A stretch of 41,543 nt of DNA from a virus (IMGVR_UViG_3300042430_000129:1-41543); one strand, 5' to 3'; shown: positions 6,960 through 14,976, counted from the stretch's first letter. Program-made: numbers and translations. The notes: generated from the letters alone by a model not told the origin.

Positions 6960-7593
6960 AGTTTGTAGTAAGTGCAAGGTGGAGAAGGCCACCACTGAAT
7001 TTACACGCCGCAAATATGTCTACAAGGATGTGGAGCGGTGGGGCTACAAGGCATGGTGCAAACCGTGCCGCACGTTAGACAGCAAGTTAGCCCGTGAAGC
7101 TAACTTAGAGAAAGCCCGTGCTAGAACAAATGAGTTGCACGCGCAACGTATGGCGCGTATGACGGCGGAAGAAAAAGAAGCGCACAACGCCAAAAATCGG
7201 GGATGGCGTAATGACTGGAGAAAGAAGAATCCCGAGAGAGTAAAGGAACTGAAACGCAAGGATAGGGAAATCCATAGAGAGCGTATAGCCGCAAAAAAAG
7301 CAGCCGATGCAAAAACAGAACATGGACGTGCCTTGGATAAAGCTAGGAGAGAACGGTATTGGGCAGCACACCCGGAGCGGGTACGTGCATTAGCTAGAGC
7401 AAGGAGCGGTAAACGCGCCCCCATAGAAAAGGAGAACGCCAAACAAAAACGAATAAAGTTATCAAAAAGTTATGTAGCGCAATTACTTTGCCTACCTACC
7501 GCTGTAGTACCCCCGGAACTTATTGAGGCTGAGCGCCTTAGAATTTTTATTAAACGCAAACTAAAGGAACTTAAAGATGAACCACATCAGTGA
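6946..7593 (+). CDS. Zinc-motif, Lys/Arg-rich phage protein (215 aa)
   Basis: The ATG at 6946 has GGAG 5 bases before it, so it was chosen over ATGs at 6934 and 6865, which lie deeper within the polymerase gene. The N-terminus has two CxxC pairs (C7, C10, C38, C41), the zinc motif seen at the front of many phage HNH endonucleases. No HNH catalytic core follows. Instead residues 45-165 form a highly basic helical region rich in Arg, Lys, Glu and Ala. The last 45 residues (KSYVAQLLCLP; VVPPELIEAERL) match a C-terminal segment recurrent in phage proteins. A nucleic-acid-binding role is likely. Confidence 0.75.
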   Translation: MEPAKVCSKCKVEKATTEFTRRKYVYKDVERWGYKAWCKPCRTLDSKLAREANLEKARARTNELHAQRMARMTAEEKEAHNAKNRGWRNDWRKKNPERVKELKRKDREIHRERIAAKKAADAKTEHGRALDKARRERYWAAHPERVRALARARSGKRAPIEKENAKQKRIKLSKSYVAQLLCLPTAVVPPELIEAERLRIFIKRKLKELKDEPHQ

Positions 7594-7774
7594 ACTAACA
7601 ACAGAACTTTCTGCACTCTACACAGGGTTAAAAAACGGTACGGTTGACGTAAAGATCGCCACCGAAATGAACAATACTGCTGGTAAGATAATCAACACCC
7701 AACGAGTACAGTTGGAATATGCGGAGTTGTGCAAACAGCAACCTAACATTGTTTTTATGAAGCCCAAAGAATGA
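7577..7774 (+). CDS. Small conserved phage protein (65 aa)
   Basis: Starts at ATG 7577 after AAAGGAAC and overlaps the previous gene by 17 bases. The protein is helical; residues about 20-50 include EMNNTAGKIINTQRVQLEY, a phrase I recognise from small hypothetical phage proteins that sit near DNA-metabolism genes. No catalytic motif. The stop overlaps the Cas4-like nuclease start, so it is probably made together with that enzyme and might be a partner; that is unproven. Confidence 0.75.
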   Translation: MNHISELTTELSALYTGLKNGTVDVKIATEMNNTAGKIINTQRVQLEYAELCKQQPNIVFMKPKE

Positions 7775-8445
7775 ACTCTAATCCGGTGGTTTGGTCGTTC
7801 AGTTCGCTGAAAACATTTCAGCAATGCCCTCGCAAGTACTACTACGCTAAGGTTGCACCGGACAGGATTCGGGAGCCCGACACCACAGCAACGCTTTACG
7901 GCAAAGCTGCGCATACGGTAGCAGAGGATTACATCGGCAACGGAACACCTGTACCACCGCAGTTCGCATACCTGAAACCCCTGCTGGAGCAGCTAAACGC
8001 TATCCCCGGCGAGAAGCTAGTCGAGGTGAGGCTAGGGCTTACTAAAGACTTACAAGCCTGTGACTTTGACGCACCGGATGTTTGGTGGCACGGTATTGCC
8101 GACTTGGTAATCATTAACGAGGAGAAGGGCTTAGCCCATTCCATCGACTACAAGACAAGCAAGAACGCACGGTACGCAGACGTGAAGCAGCTTGACCTAG
8201 TGGCTGCGGGGATTTTTGCTCGCTGGCCTAACATTGTTAGGGTGAAGTCAGGATTGCTGTTCGTGGTCAGCAAGGAGTTTATTAAGGCCGAGCACTACGT
8301 GGATATGAAGGACGTGTACGTAGCTGCACCAGCCAAAGATGTTGCAAGAATTGAGGCGGCGTTGGAAAATGGGGTTTGGAACCCAATCAGCGGCCCACTG
8401 TGTAAGTTTTGTGCAGTCAAAGACTGTGAATTTAACCGGAGCTAA
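7771..8445 (+). CDS. Cas4/RecB-like PD-(D/E)XK nuclease, probable Fe-S protein (224 aa)
   Basis: Nuclease of the RecB/Cas4/AddB group, expected to degrade or resect DNA ends. Seen in order: an N-terminal SSLKTFQQCPRKYYY with C19, GKAAH with H48, GIADLVI with D111, the IDYKTSK motif with D126 and K128, and QLDLVA (Q140). At the C-terminus are three more cysteines, C211, C214 and C219. One cysteine near the N-terminus plus three at the C-terminus is the pattern that binds a 4Fe-4S cluster in Cas4 and AddB. It is coupled by ATGA to the preceding gene and is followed by HNH and SNF2 genes. No CRISPR array or other cas gene is present, so a recombination role is most likely. Confidence 0.87.
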   Translation: MNSNPVVWSFSSLKTFQQCPRKYYYAKVAPDRIREPDTTATLYGKAAHTVAEDYIGNGTPVPPQFAYLKPLLEQLNAIPGEKLVEVRLGLTKDLQACDFDAPDVWWHGIADLVIINEEKGLAHSIDYKTSKNARYADVKQLDLVAAGIFARWPNIVRVKSGLLFVVSKEFIKAEHYVDMKDVYVAAPAKDVARIEAALENGVWNPISGPLCKFCAVKDCEFNRS

Positions 8446-8447
8446 CC

Positions 8448-8729
8448 ATGCCATACGTAAACAAACCTCGCCCCTACAAGAAGGAATACCAGCAGCAAGT
8501 CGAACGAGGCGAAGCTCCCACCCGTGCGGTGCGACAGAAAGCCCGTGACGCTATGGATGCTAAGGGTATCGACCGTACAGGTAAGGACATCGACCACGCT
8601 ATCCCCCTGAGCAAGGGCGGTACTAATGCGCCGAGCAACTTGAAGTTGAAGAGCCCCAGTGCCAACCGTTCATTCAGCCGCAACTCAGACCACACGGTCA
8701 AGGTGAACAAACCCAAGAAGAAAAAATGA
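8448..8729 (+). CDS. Small HNH-like endonuclease (93 aa)
   Basis: GGAG lies 7 bases before the ATG. After a basic N-terminal arm, residues 47-79 contain the HNH core: KDIDHAIPLSKGG with D49 and H50, then N64 in SNLKL and N73 in ANRSF. Length suits a single HNH domain without extra zinc knuckles. Phage HNH proteins can be packaging cofactors, homing nucleases or replication-associated nickases. Here the operon context between a Cas4-like nuclease and an SNF2 helicase argues for DNA processing, not packaging. It ends in a Lys-rich tail. Confidence 0.78.
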   Translation: MPYVNKPRPYKKEYQQQVERGEAPTRAVRQKARDAMDAKGIDRTGKDIDHAIPLSKGGTNAPSNLKLKSPSANRSFSRNSDHTVKVNKPKKKK

Positions 8730-8890
8730 CAGACGAAGGCATTTGGCTTTTGCTTTTTGGTAGAGAGTGGGTAGCACTAGAATCTTTAGAGATAGAAGAA
8801 CAAGACCCCCTCTTTACCCGCCTTGCCCAAGCTAAAAAGCTAGAAGTCAATGAAAATTTTGAGTGCGTTAGATTTAAGGAAAAAGAATGA
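8726..8890 (+). CDS. Very small acidic protein (54 aa)
   Basis: Runs from ATG 8726, within an ATGA overlap with the HNH gene, to TGA 8888-8890, which overlaps the helicase start. The peptide begins TDEGIWLLLFGREWVALE and is acidic overall with a basic tail. Gene status rests on precise coupling at both ends and the absence of any gap otherwise. No family was recognised. Confidence 0.6.
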   Translation: MTDEGIWLLLFGREWVALESLEIEEQDPLFTRLAQAKKLEVNENFECVRFKEKE

Positions 8891-10275
8891 GCCTAGCAGA
8901 ATACGGATGGCCTCGCCCACATGGGTTCACACCATTCGACCATCAGAAGATCACAGCAGAATTTCTTACAACGAACCGCAAGGCGTTTTGCTTTAACGAA
9001 CAAGGTACTGGAAAGACTGCATCAGTTATTTGGGCAGTCGATTATTTGATGCAACGAGGGCTGCTAAAGCGAGTACTAGTCGTTTGCCCCTTGTCGATTA
9101 TGAAGTCAGCTTGGCAGCAAGACCTGTTTAAGTTTGCTATACACCGTACAGTCTCCGTGGCCTACGGTAGCGCAGCTAAGCGCAAGCAGATCATCGCCGG
9201 TGATGCCGAGTTTGTCGTCATAAACTTTGACGGGTTGTCTATTGTTAAGAACGAAGTCTTAGCGGGTGGGTTTGATTTGATCGTAGTCGATGAAGCCTCT
9301 GCGTATAAGAACGCACAGACAGACCGTTGGAAAGTATTGCGTGACCTGAACAAAGTAATCAAGGGCTTGTGGATGCTGACGGGCACACCTGCTGCTCAGT
9401 CCCCTGCGGATGCCTACGGTTTGGCTAAGCTGGTTAATCCAACTGCGGTGTCTCCGTTCTTCGGGCAGTTCAAAGATACCGTGATGAACAAGGTAAGCCT
9501 GTACCGCTGGATACCAAAGCCTGACGCACAGAAAACCGTGCACCGTATTCTTCAACCTGCCATAAGGTTTGAGAAAGCCCAGTGCCTAGACTTACCTCCT
9601 GTTACGCACGTAGACCGTGAAGCCCCGCTGACGCCCCAACAAAACAAGTTCTATCAAGTGCTTAAGAAGCAGATGCTAATGGAAGCTGCAGGTGAAGAAG
9701 TCTCTGCGGTAAATGCTGCGGTGCAACTGAGCAAGCTGCTGCAAATTGCTGGCGGTGCTGTCTATACAGATACCAAGGAAGTCATTGAGTTTGACGTATC
9801 CAACCGACTAAATGTGGTGCAGGAAGTCATCGACGAATCTAGTCATAAGGTACTCGTTTTTGTACCCTTTACCCATACCATAGAGCTGCTAAAGAAGCAC
9901 CTCGAAAAGAACAACATAACGTGTGCTGTTATCAACGGTTCCGTCAGTGTAAACGCTCGGTCTAACATTGTTAAGGACTTCCAAACCACCGACATGGTTA
10001 AGGTTCTAATCATCCAGCCGAAGGCCGCATCCCACGGGTTAACACTTACTGCCGCCGACACAATCATCTGGTACGCTCCGTGTACAAGTGTTGAAACTTA
10101 CCTGCAAGCCAACGCTCGTATTGATCGACCGGGACAACTAAACAACATGACCATCGTGCACATTTCAGGTTGCCCTGTGGAGACAAAGGTCTACTCGCTG
10201 CTGCGTAGCAACATCGGTAACCACCAAAAAATAATTGATTTGTACAAACAAGAAATTTCTTCCGAAAGCCCTTGA
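8887..10275 (+). CDS. SNF2-type DEAD/H helicase (462 aa)
   Basis: Superfamily 2 ATPase of the SNF2 group, which moves on duplex DNA or remodels protein-DNA complexes and branched DNA. Motifs in order: Q-motif-like region near residue 20, Walker A NEQGTGKT (37-44), motif II DEAS (135-138), motif III TGTP (165-168), and in lobe 2 QPKAASHGLTLTAADTIIW then motif VI QANARIDRPGQ with R411 and R414. At 462 residues it is a minimal two-lobe helicase with no extra domain, a form frequent in phages. Its stop codon lies inside the -35 box of promoter P2. It closes the operon started at P1. Confidence 0.92.
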   Translation: MSLAEYGWPRPHGFTPFDHQKITAEFLTTNRKAFCFNEQGTGKTASVIWAVDYLMQRGLLKRVLVVCPLSIMKSAWQQDLFKFAIHRTVSVAYGSAAKRKQIIAGDAEFVVINFDGLSIVKNEVLAGGFDLIVVDEASAYKNAQTDRWKVLRDLNKVIKGLWMLTGTPAAQSPADAYGLAKLVNPTAVSPFFGQFKDTVMNKVSLYRWIPKPDAQKTVHRILQPAIRFEKAQCLDLPPVTHVDREAPLTPQQNKFYQVLKKQMLMEAAGEEVSAVNAAVQLSKLLQIAGGAVYTDTKEVIEFDVSNRLNVVQEVIDESSHKVLVFVPFTHTIELLKKHLEKNNITCAVINGSVSVNARSNIVKDFQTTDMVKVLIIQPKAASHGLTLTAADTIIWYAPCTSVETYLQANARIDRPGQLNNMTIVHISGCPVETKVYSLLRSNIGNHQKIIDLYKQEISSESP

Positions 10276-10299
10276 CAATGTACAATGTTGTGCTAGACT
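10272..10299 (+). promoter_or_regulatory. Sigma70-like promoter P2
   Basis: TTGACA (10272-10277) and TAGACT (10294-10299) are spaced by 16 bases, with an upstream TG at 10291-10292 forming an extended -10. The -35 contains the helicase stop codon. The sequence is very similar to P1 across about 39 bases, including the downstream AACATAAA. Transcription should begin near 10306, with AGGAG at 10316-10320 before the ATG at 10329. Confidence 0.78.
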
Positions 10300-10328
10300 A
10301 AGAACATAAACAACTAGGAGTGAGAAAC

Positions 10329-10751
10329 ATGGACAACGAAGTTCAGGGGGAAAAGACCCCTCCAAACCTTGCGCAGCTTACTGAAATCTACATCAAGATA
10401 CGTGATGCAAGAGCAGAGTTAAAGGGCAAGTTTGAATCAGAGGACTTGGGCCTCAAAGAACAAATGGGTCTGCTAGAGACCTCCATGCTTGACGCATGCA
10501 AAGACATGAACGCCGACAGCGTTCGTACCCCACACGGCACGATCATTCGCTCAGTTAAGTCACGGTACTGGACGAACGATTGGGATTCAATGTACGACTT
10601 CATAGAGAAGCATGGTGCATTTGGCCTGTTAGAGAAACGACTTCATCAAACCAACATGAAAGACTTTCTCGCTGAGAATCCTGACGTTCTGCCTATGGGC
10701 TTGAATGTTGACAGTGAATATACCGTGGTAGTTAGACGTTCTAAATCTTGA
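10329..10751 (+). CDS. Conserved phage protein, coiled coil plus compact C-terminal domain (140 aa)
   Basis: First gene after P2. ATG 10329 has AGGAG 8 bases upstream; the in-frame GTG at 10320 overlaps that site and is rejected. Residues 8-55 are an acidic coiled coil (ELKGKFESEDLGLKEQMGLL). The rest carries SVRTPHGTIIRSVKSRYW and DFIEKHGAFGLLEKR, phrases I recognise from conserved phage proteins next to ssDNA-binding and recombination genes. No catalytic residues stand out. A role as a replication or recombination accessory is inferred from its neighbours. Confidence 0.75.
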   Translation: MDNEVQGEKTPPNLAQLTEIYIKIRDARAELKGKFESEDLGLKEQMGLLETSMLDACKDMNADSVRTPHGTIIRSVKSRYWTNDWDSMYDFIEKHGAFGLLEKRLHQTNMKDFLAENPDVLPMGLNVDSEYTVVVRRSKS

Positions 10752-10761
10752 AAGAAACCAA

Positions 10762-11658
10762 ATGAGCAACCTTACAGTACTCGACCAAGCCGTCCCCGAC
10801 TTCCTGCAAGCCAGCGGAGTTAGCGACCTCACAAAATCCCTGATGGGCAACACAGGCACCAAGCGTATCGTTCCTAAGAACGGTATCTTCCGCAAGGAAA
10901 TTGGTGGCAAAGAGATGGGCAAGGTGAAGGGTGACCTCAACGTCATCATCGTCAACTCATCTCCCAAAGTCGGGCGTATCTTCTACGCAAAGACATGGAC
11001 ACCTGATGCCGAGCCAACTGCACCTGACTGCTTCTCCAATGACGGTCAAGCTCCTGATGCTAAAGCGGGTAACCCACAAGCTGCTCGCTGCGACAACTGC
11101 GAGCGCAACATTAAAGGTTCAGGCCAAGGTAACTCCAAAGCTTGCCGCTACTCTCGCCGTATTGCTGTTGTGCTTGAAGATGATTTTGGCACTGCGCTTG
11201 AAGGTGAAATCTATCAAATGAACTTGGCATCCAAGTCTTTGTTTGGAGAGAGCCCTACCGAGAACACACACATGTTCGAGAGCTACGTTAAGTACTTGGG
11301 CAACAACGGTAAGAGCCTTGACTGGTACATCACCCGTCTGAGCTTCAACGAAGACAATGACAATCAGTCTATCCTGTTCACACCTGTTGAGCATATCAAG
11401 CGTCCGCAATATGACGTGGTTGCTAGGGTAGGTAATACACCTGCGGTACAGAAGCTGATGACCATGACCCCGTATGAGGCGCAAACATCGGGCGCACAGA
11501 AACTTGCTGCACCTGCTGCGAAACCAGTAGCCGAAGCTAAGCCTGTTGAAGACGCGATTGAAGAGCCGAAGAAACGTGAGAGCAAGAAGGCAGATGTCGC
11601 CCCCTCACCTAAGAGAGACCTTGATTCCGTGCTTAAAGCATGGGGCGATGAGGAGTAA
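10762..11658 (+). CDS. Candidate phage ssDNA-binding protein with Cys cluster (298 aa)
   Basis: No enzyme motif. Residues 1-80 contain beta-rich segments (LNVIIVNSSPKVGRIFYAK). A cysteine group follows: C90, C110, C113 and C128, within AARCDNCERNIKG and NSKACRYSRR, probably binding zinc. After a further folded region to residue about 240 comes an Ala/Pro/Lys/Glu linker and an acidic end (SVLKAWGDEE). A folded core plus flexible linker and acidic tip is the layout of many SSBs, where the tip recruits partners. The location between a replication accessory gene and the primase-helicase supports this. Function is inferred, not shown. Confidence 0.6.
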   Translation: MSNLTVLDQAVPDFLQASGVSDLTKSLMGNTGTKRIVPKNGIFRKEIGGKEMGKVKGDLNVIIVNSSPKVGRIFYAKTWTPDAEPTAPDCFSNDGQAPDAKAGNPQAARCDNCERNIKGSGQGNSKACRYSRRIAVVLEDDFGTALEGEIYQMNLASKSLFGESPTENTHMFESYVKYLGNNGKSLDWYITRLSFNEDNDNQSILFTPVEHIKRPQYDVVARVGNTPAVQKLMTMTPYEAQTSGAQKLAAPAAKPVAEAKPVEDAIEEPKKRESKKADVAPSPKRDLDSVLKAWGDEE

Positions 11659-11661
11659 CGC

Positions 11662-11907
11662 ATGAGCTACGGATACAGCCAGCGATTAGTGGATGCCAAT
11701 AATAAGGCTGATGCTAATTCGTGCGGCGTGTATTTGGGTAGGCGTTGTATCAAACTTGGCGTTCCTGTTAGCAACGTAGCACACGAGCTCGGCGTAAGTC
11801 GGGCAACTGTCTACAACTGGTTTTGGGGGCTAGTAGCACCCAGTCCTACTCATGCTGACAAGATCGCCGAGTTTATACGCACTCTCAGAAACAACAAATA
11901 TGTCTAA
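11662..11907 (+). CDS. HTH DNA-binding protein (81 aa)
   Basis: Starts at ATG 11662, three bases after the previous stop, with GAGGAG upstream. Residues 28-57 form a clear helix-turn-helix: GVPVSNVAHELGVSRATVYN, with VSRATVYNW as the recognition helix. The C-terminal 25 residues add one more helix. This could be an excisionase-like or Cro/CI-like regulator, or a DNA-binding adaptor for the primase-helicase, whose gene overlaps its end by 8 bases. Confidence 0.78.
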   Translation: MSYGYSQRLVDANNKADANSCGVYLGRRCIKLGVPVSNVAHELGVSRATVYNWFWGLVAPSPTHADKIAEFIRTLRNNKYV

Positions 11908-14749
11908 TTTCAATCTACTTGACGCAGTGCTTCCCACTGAGGGGCGTTACTGTGTACTAGGGGTTGGGCGGTATGTAGATCAGCAGTTTGTCGATACTCG
12001 AGAAGAGCTAGACGAGATTGCAGCGGACTTTGTAAGCAGGAATGTAGATGCGTATTTTGGGTGTGCCAAGTTCGGCCCCCTGAATAAGCGGGTGCATGAA
12101 AACGCTACTTATTTCAGAGCGGTGTGGATGGACATTGACTGCGGCCCTACAAAGGCTGTGCCCGATAAACGGGGTATCGTCAATGGGTACATAGACCAAG
12201 CCACAGGGCTAGCTGAATTTAAGAAGTTCTGTATTGCAGTCGGCCTACCGCAACCAATCTTGGTGAGCTCAGGGTATGGCATCCATGCCTACTGGCTGCT
12301 CGAGGAGACTATATCTCGTCGGGAATGGGAACCGTTAGCCGAGCGGCTGCGGGAGCTGTGCGTAGAGCAAGGCTTCATAGTTGACCCATCTGTGTTTGAG
12401 GCTTCTCGTGTGCTGCGCATCCCGGGCACATTTAACTTCAAGCAGGAAGAACCGAAGCTCGTCGAAGTACTTAACGAGAACAGTGCTCGCATCCCGTATG
12501 CGCAACTGAAAGAATTGTTAGGTGCAGCCGAGCCCAAACCTGATCGCCCTGACTTCATACCTCAGTCGATGAGCCCCATGATGGAAGCGTTGTTGGGCAA
12601 CAAGGTAAAGCGGTTCAAGACAATTATGATGCGCTCGGCTAACGGCACAGGCTGTAACCAGCTACTCAACTGCTACGAGAACCAAGCGACCATTGAAGAA
12701 CCGTTGTGGCGTTCTGCGTTATCCATTGCTACGTTTTGTATCGACCGAGATACCGCCGTACATAAGATTTCTAAAGAGCACCCGGGTTATGACCGATACG
12801 AGGTAGAGCTAAAAGTAGAGAACCTGTTAAAGAACGGTGGGCCACATCACTGCGCTACGTTTGAGAAGTTAAACCCAACAGGGTGCGATGACTGCCCCCA
12901 CAAAGGGAAGATCAAGTCACCAATTGTTTTGGGTATTGAGATAGAAGAAGCAGACGCAGAAGACAACGAAGTAGAAATAGTTACCGAGGAAAGCACCGAG
13001 ATAGTAAGCATCCCTGAGTATCCGTTCCCGTTTTTTCGGGGTAAGAACGGTGGTATTTACCGCAGGGCAGAAGATGATGAGGGAGACCCAGCACTAGTTT
13101 ACGAACACGATTTGTACGTGGTGAAGCGGATGAGAGACCCGTCAGCGGGTGAGATGGCGCTATTCAAATTGCACCTGCCGCACGATGGGGTTAAAGAATT
13201 TGCCATATCCACGGCAGTTATATCCGCGAAGGATGAATTACGAAGGGTGCTAGCACAGAACGGAGTGGTTGCACATCAAAAGCAATACGAGAACTTAGCC
13301 AGCTTTGTGGTTACGTTTATTAAAAATTTACAGTACGTTAGGAGAGCAGACATTATGAGAACACAATTTGGATGGATAGATAAGGACAGTAAGTTCATCA
13401 TGGGTGACAGAGAGATTACTAAGGACGGTGTGTTTTACAGCCCACCGACTAAAGCAACAGAATTTTTTACCCCTAACATTCACCCCAAGGGCGACTTTGA
13501 CAAATGGAAAGAAGTCTTTAATCTGTACGCACTACCGGGCATGGAGCCACATGCGTTTGCAGCACTCACAGCATTCGGTGCGCCGCTTATGCCGTTTACT
13601 GGTTTGGACGGGGCTATTCTTAACGTGATTTACGAAGAGGCGGGTTCAGGCAAGTCCACCATCTTGCGTATGTGCAACAGTGTGTATGGCGAGCCTAAGA
13701 AGATGATGGCGATTGAGAAGGACACAATCAACGCAAAGATGCAGCAGTTAGGTGTTATGAACAACCTACCAAACACCATCGACGAGATTACCAACATGCG
13801 CCCCAAAGACTTCTCAGACTTGGCTTACGGCATTAGTCATGGCAGGGGTAAGAACCGTATGGTCGGGTCAGAAAACGCAATGCGCCTCAACAACACTACA
13901 TGGAAGAACATGACGCTGGCATCGGCTAACGCTAGCTTTCACGAGAAGCTAGCTGTGTTTAAGGATACACCGGACGGCGAGTCTGTGCGTTTGATGGAAT
14001 ACAAGATTGAGCCCAACAATGTCATCGGCGTAGCCCGTGGTAAGGAAATGTTTGACCACCAATTGCAGGATAACTACGGTCACGCAGGTGAGGTTTACAT
14101 TAGCTGGCTGGTAAATAACTTAGAGGAAGCTAAAGGATTGCTTAAAAAGGTTCAGGCCCGCATCGACAAAGAAGTTCAGTTTACAAGCCGAGAGCGTTAT
14201 TGGTCAGCACAAGCAGCATGCAACATCACTGGGGGTTTGATTGCCCGTAGCCTTGCACTGCACGACTATGACATGGGCAGGGTCTACGCTTGGATGAAGA
14301 CCATGTTGGCTGAAATGCGCTTTGATGTAAAACCACCCAAGGCAAACCCAGTCACCGCACTCGGCGAGTTCATCAATACCTATATCTCCAACGCCCTCGT
14401 GGTCAACGGTGAAGTTGATGCCCGAAGCAACCTGCCGACTATGCCGATACTGGAACCCCGTGGAGAGTTACTGATACGCTACGAGCCAGATACCAAAGAA
14501 CTGTACGTGGCAGCAAAACAGTTCAAAGAATTCTGCGTTAAGCAGCAGACCAACTACCGCAATACCATAGCGGAGCTTACAGCTATGGGTGTATTTATTG
14601 AGTCCACGAATAAGCGGATGTCAAAAGGTATGCGGGTTGTGTCCCCTCCAGTGCGTGTACTACGGTTTAACGCATCTACATCCGAGTTCTTACAAATGGA
14701 TACGCTGATAAAGCAAGATGAAAATAGAGACAGTCTCGTATCAGATTAA
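11900..14749 (+). CDS. Bifunctional primase-helicase (AEP-like primase plus DUF927-type ATPase, 949 aa)
   Basis: ATG 11900 is chosen over the in-frame ATG 11852, which would overlap the HTH gene by 56 bases. N-terminal primase-polymerase domain of the archaeo-eukaryotic type: MDIDC with D78 and D80, SGYGIHAYW with H129, VDPSVF with D162, then RVLRIPGTFNF. A cysteine group (C318, C329, C332, with H334) probably binds zinc. The C-terminal half is an ATPase with Walker A EEAGSGKST (K585) and Walker B TIDEI (D628, E629), resembling DUF927 helicases. Phages with this fusion use it to prime and unwind at the fork. No strong ribosome site is seen, so translation probably depends on coupling. Confidence 0.88.
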   Translation: MSNFNLLDAVLPTEGRYCVLGVGRYVDQQFVDTREELDEIAADFVSRNVDAYFGCAKFGPLNKRVHENATYFRAVWMDIDCGPTKAVPDKRGIVNGYIDQATGLAEFKKFCIAVGLPQPILVSSGYGIHAYWLLEETISRREWEPLAERLRELCVEQGFIVDPSVFEASRVLRIPGTFNFKQEEPKLVEVLNENSARIPYAQLKELLGAAEPKPDRPDFIPQSMSPMMEALLGNKVKRFKTIMMRSANGTGCNQLLNCYENQATIEEPLWRSALSIATFCIDRDTAVHKISKEHPGYDRYEVELKVENLLKNGGPHHCATFEKLNPTGCDDCPHKGKIKSPIVLGIEIEEADAEDNEVEIVTEESTEIVSIPEYPFPFFRGKNGGIYRRAEDDEGDPALVYEHDLYVVKRMRDPSAGEMALFKLHLPHDGVKEFAISTAVISAKDELRRVLAQNGVVAHQKQYENLASFVVTFIKNLQYVRRADIMRTQFGWIDKDSKFIMGDREITKDGVFYSPPTKATEFFTPNIHPKGDFDKWKEVFNLYALPGMEPHAFAALTAFGAPLMPFTGLDGAILNVIYEEAGSGKSTILRMCNSVYGEPKKMMAIEKDTINAKMQQLGVMNNLPNTIDEITNMRPKDFSDLAYGISHGRGKNRMVGSENAMRLNNTTWKNMTLASANASFHEKLAVFKDTPDGESVRLMEYKIEPNNVIGVARGKEMFDHQLQDNYGHAGEVYISWLVNNLEEAKGLLKKVQARIDKEVQFTSRERYWSAQAACNITGGLIARSLALHDYDMGRVYAWMKTMLAEMRFDVKPPKANPVTALGEFINTYISNALVVNGEVDARSNLPTMPILEPRGELLIRYEPDTKELYVAAKQFKEFCVKQQTNYRNTIAELTAMGVFIESTNKRMSKGMRVVSPPVRVLRFNASTSEFLQMDTLIKQDENRDSLVSD

Positions 14750-14912
14750 CTGGGCACGGTTTAGGCCGGGGTACTCTTTCTTTGTACCCTGCGTAGATCA
14801 TCGCGCAGCCCGAGAGTCTATTGGTACCACAGCTCGCCGACTAAAGATGAAGGTAGTCACGAAAGTAGTACTTGTAGAGGGTATCAAAGGCTTGCGAGTT
14901 TGGCGCGTTTGA
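14718..14912 (+). CDS. Small conserved basic phage protein (64 aa)
   Basis: Overlaps the end of the primase-helicase by 32 bases. The product is basic, with SYQINWARFRPGYSFFVPCV near the start and a KGLRVWRV end. I recognise near relatives as small hypothetical proteins in phages, where the phrase F-R-P-G-x-S-F-F-V-P-C is conserved. It is last in the + strand block, 64 bases before the terminator stem. Function is unknown; a nucleic-acid-binding role would suit the charge. Confidence 0.72.
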   Translation: MKIETVSYQINWARFRPGYSFFVPCVDHRAARESIGTTARRLKMKVVTKVVLVEGIKGLRVWRV

Positions 14913-14976
14913 GTTAAAGTAAATCCACTGACGCAGTTGTCGGTGTTTCTCCTCCTCGGTGGCGACCCCACCTTTA

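Noticed and set aside
7771-8445. Part of a CRISPR-Cas system (Cas4)
   Set aside because: No repeat-spacer array and no cas1, cas2 or effector gene; phage Cas4-like nucleases occur widely without CRISPR.
2551-11679. Identical 15-mer AGCTACGGATACAGC at 2551 and 11665
   Set aside because: About one such 15-base match is expected by chance in a window this size, and the copies have no shared context beyond encoding SYGYS.
14913-14976. Second regulatory hairpin (CACTGAC/GTCGGTG, and GGTGG/CCACC) before the terminator
   Set aside because: Stems are short, one has a G-T pair, and neither is followed by a U-run; probably incidental or simply leader to the real terminator.
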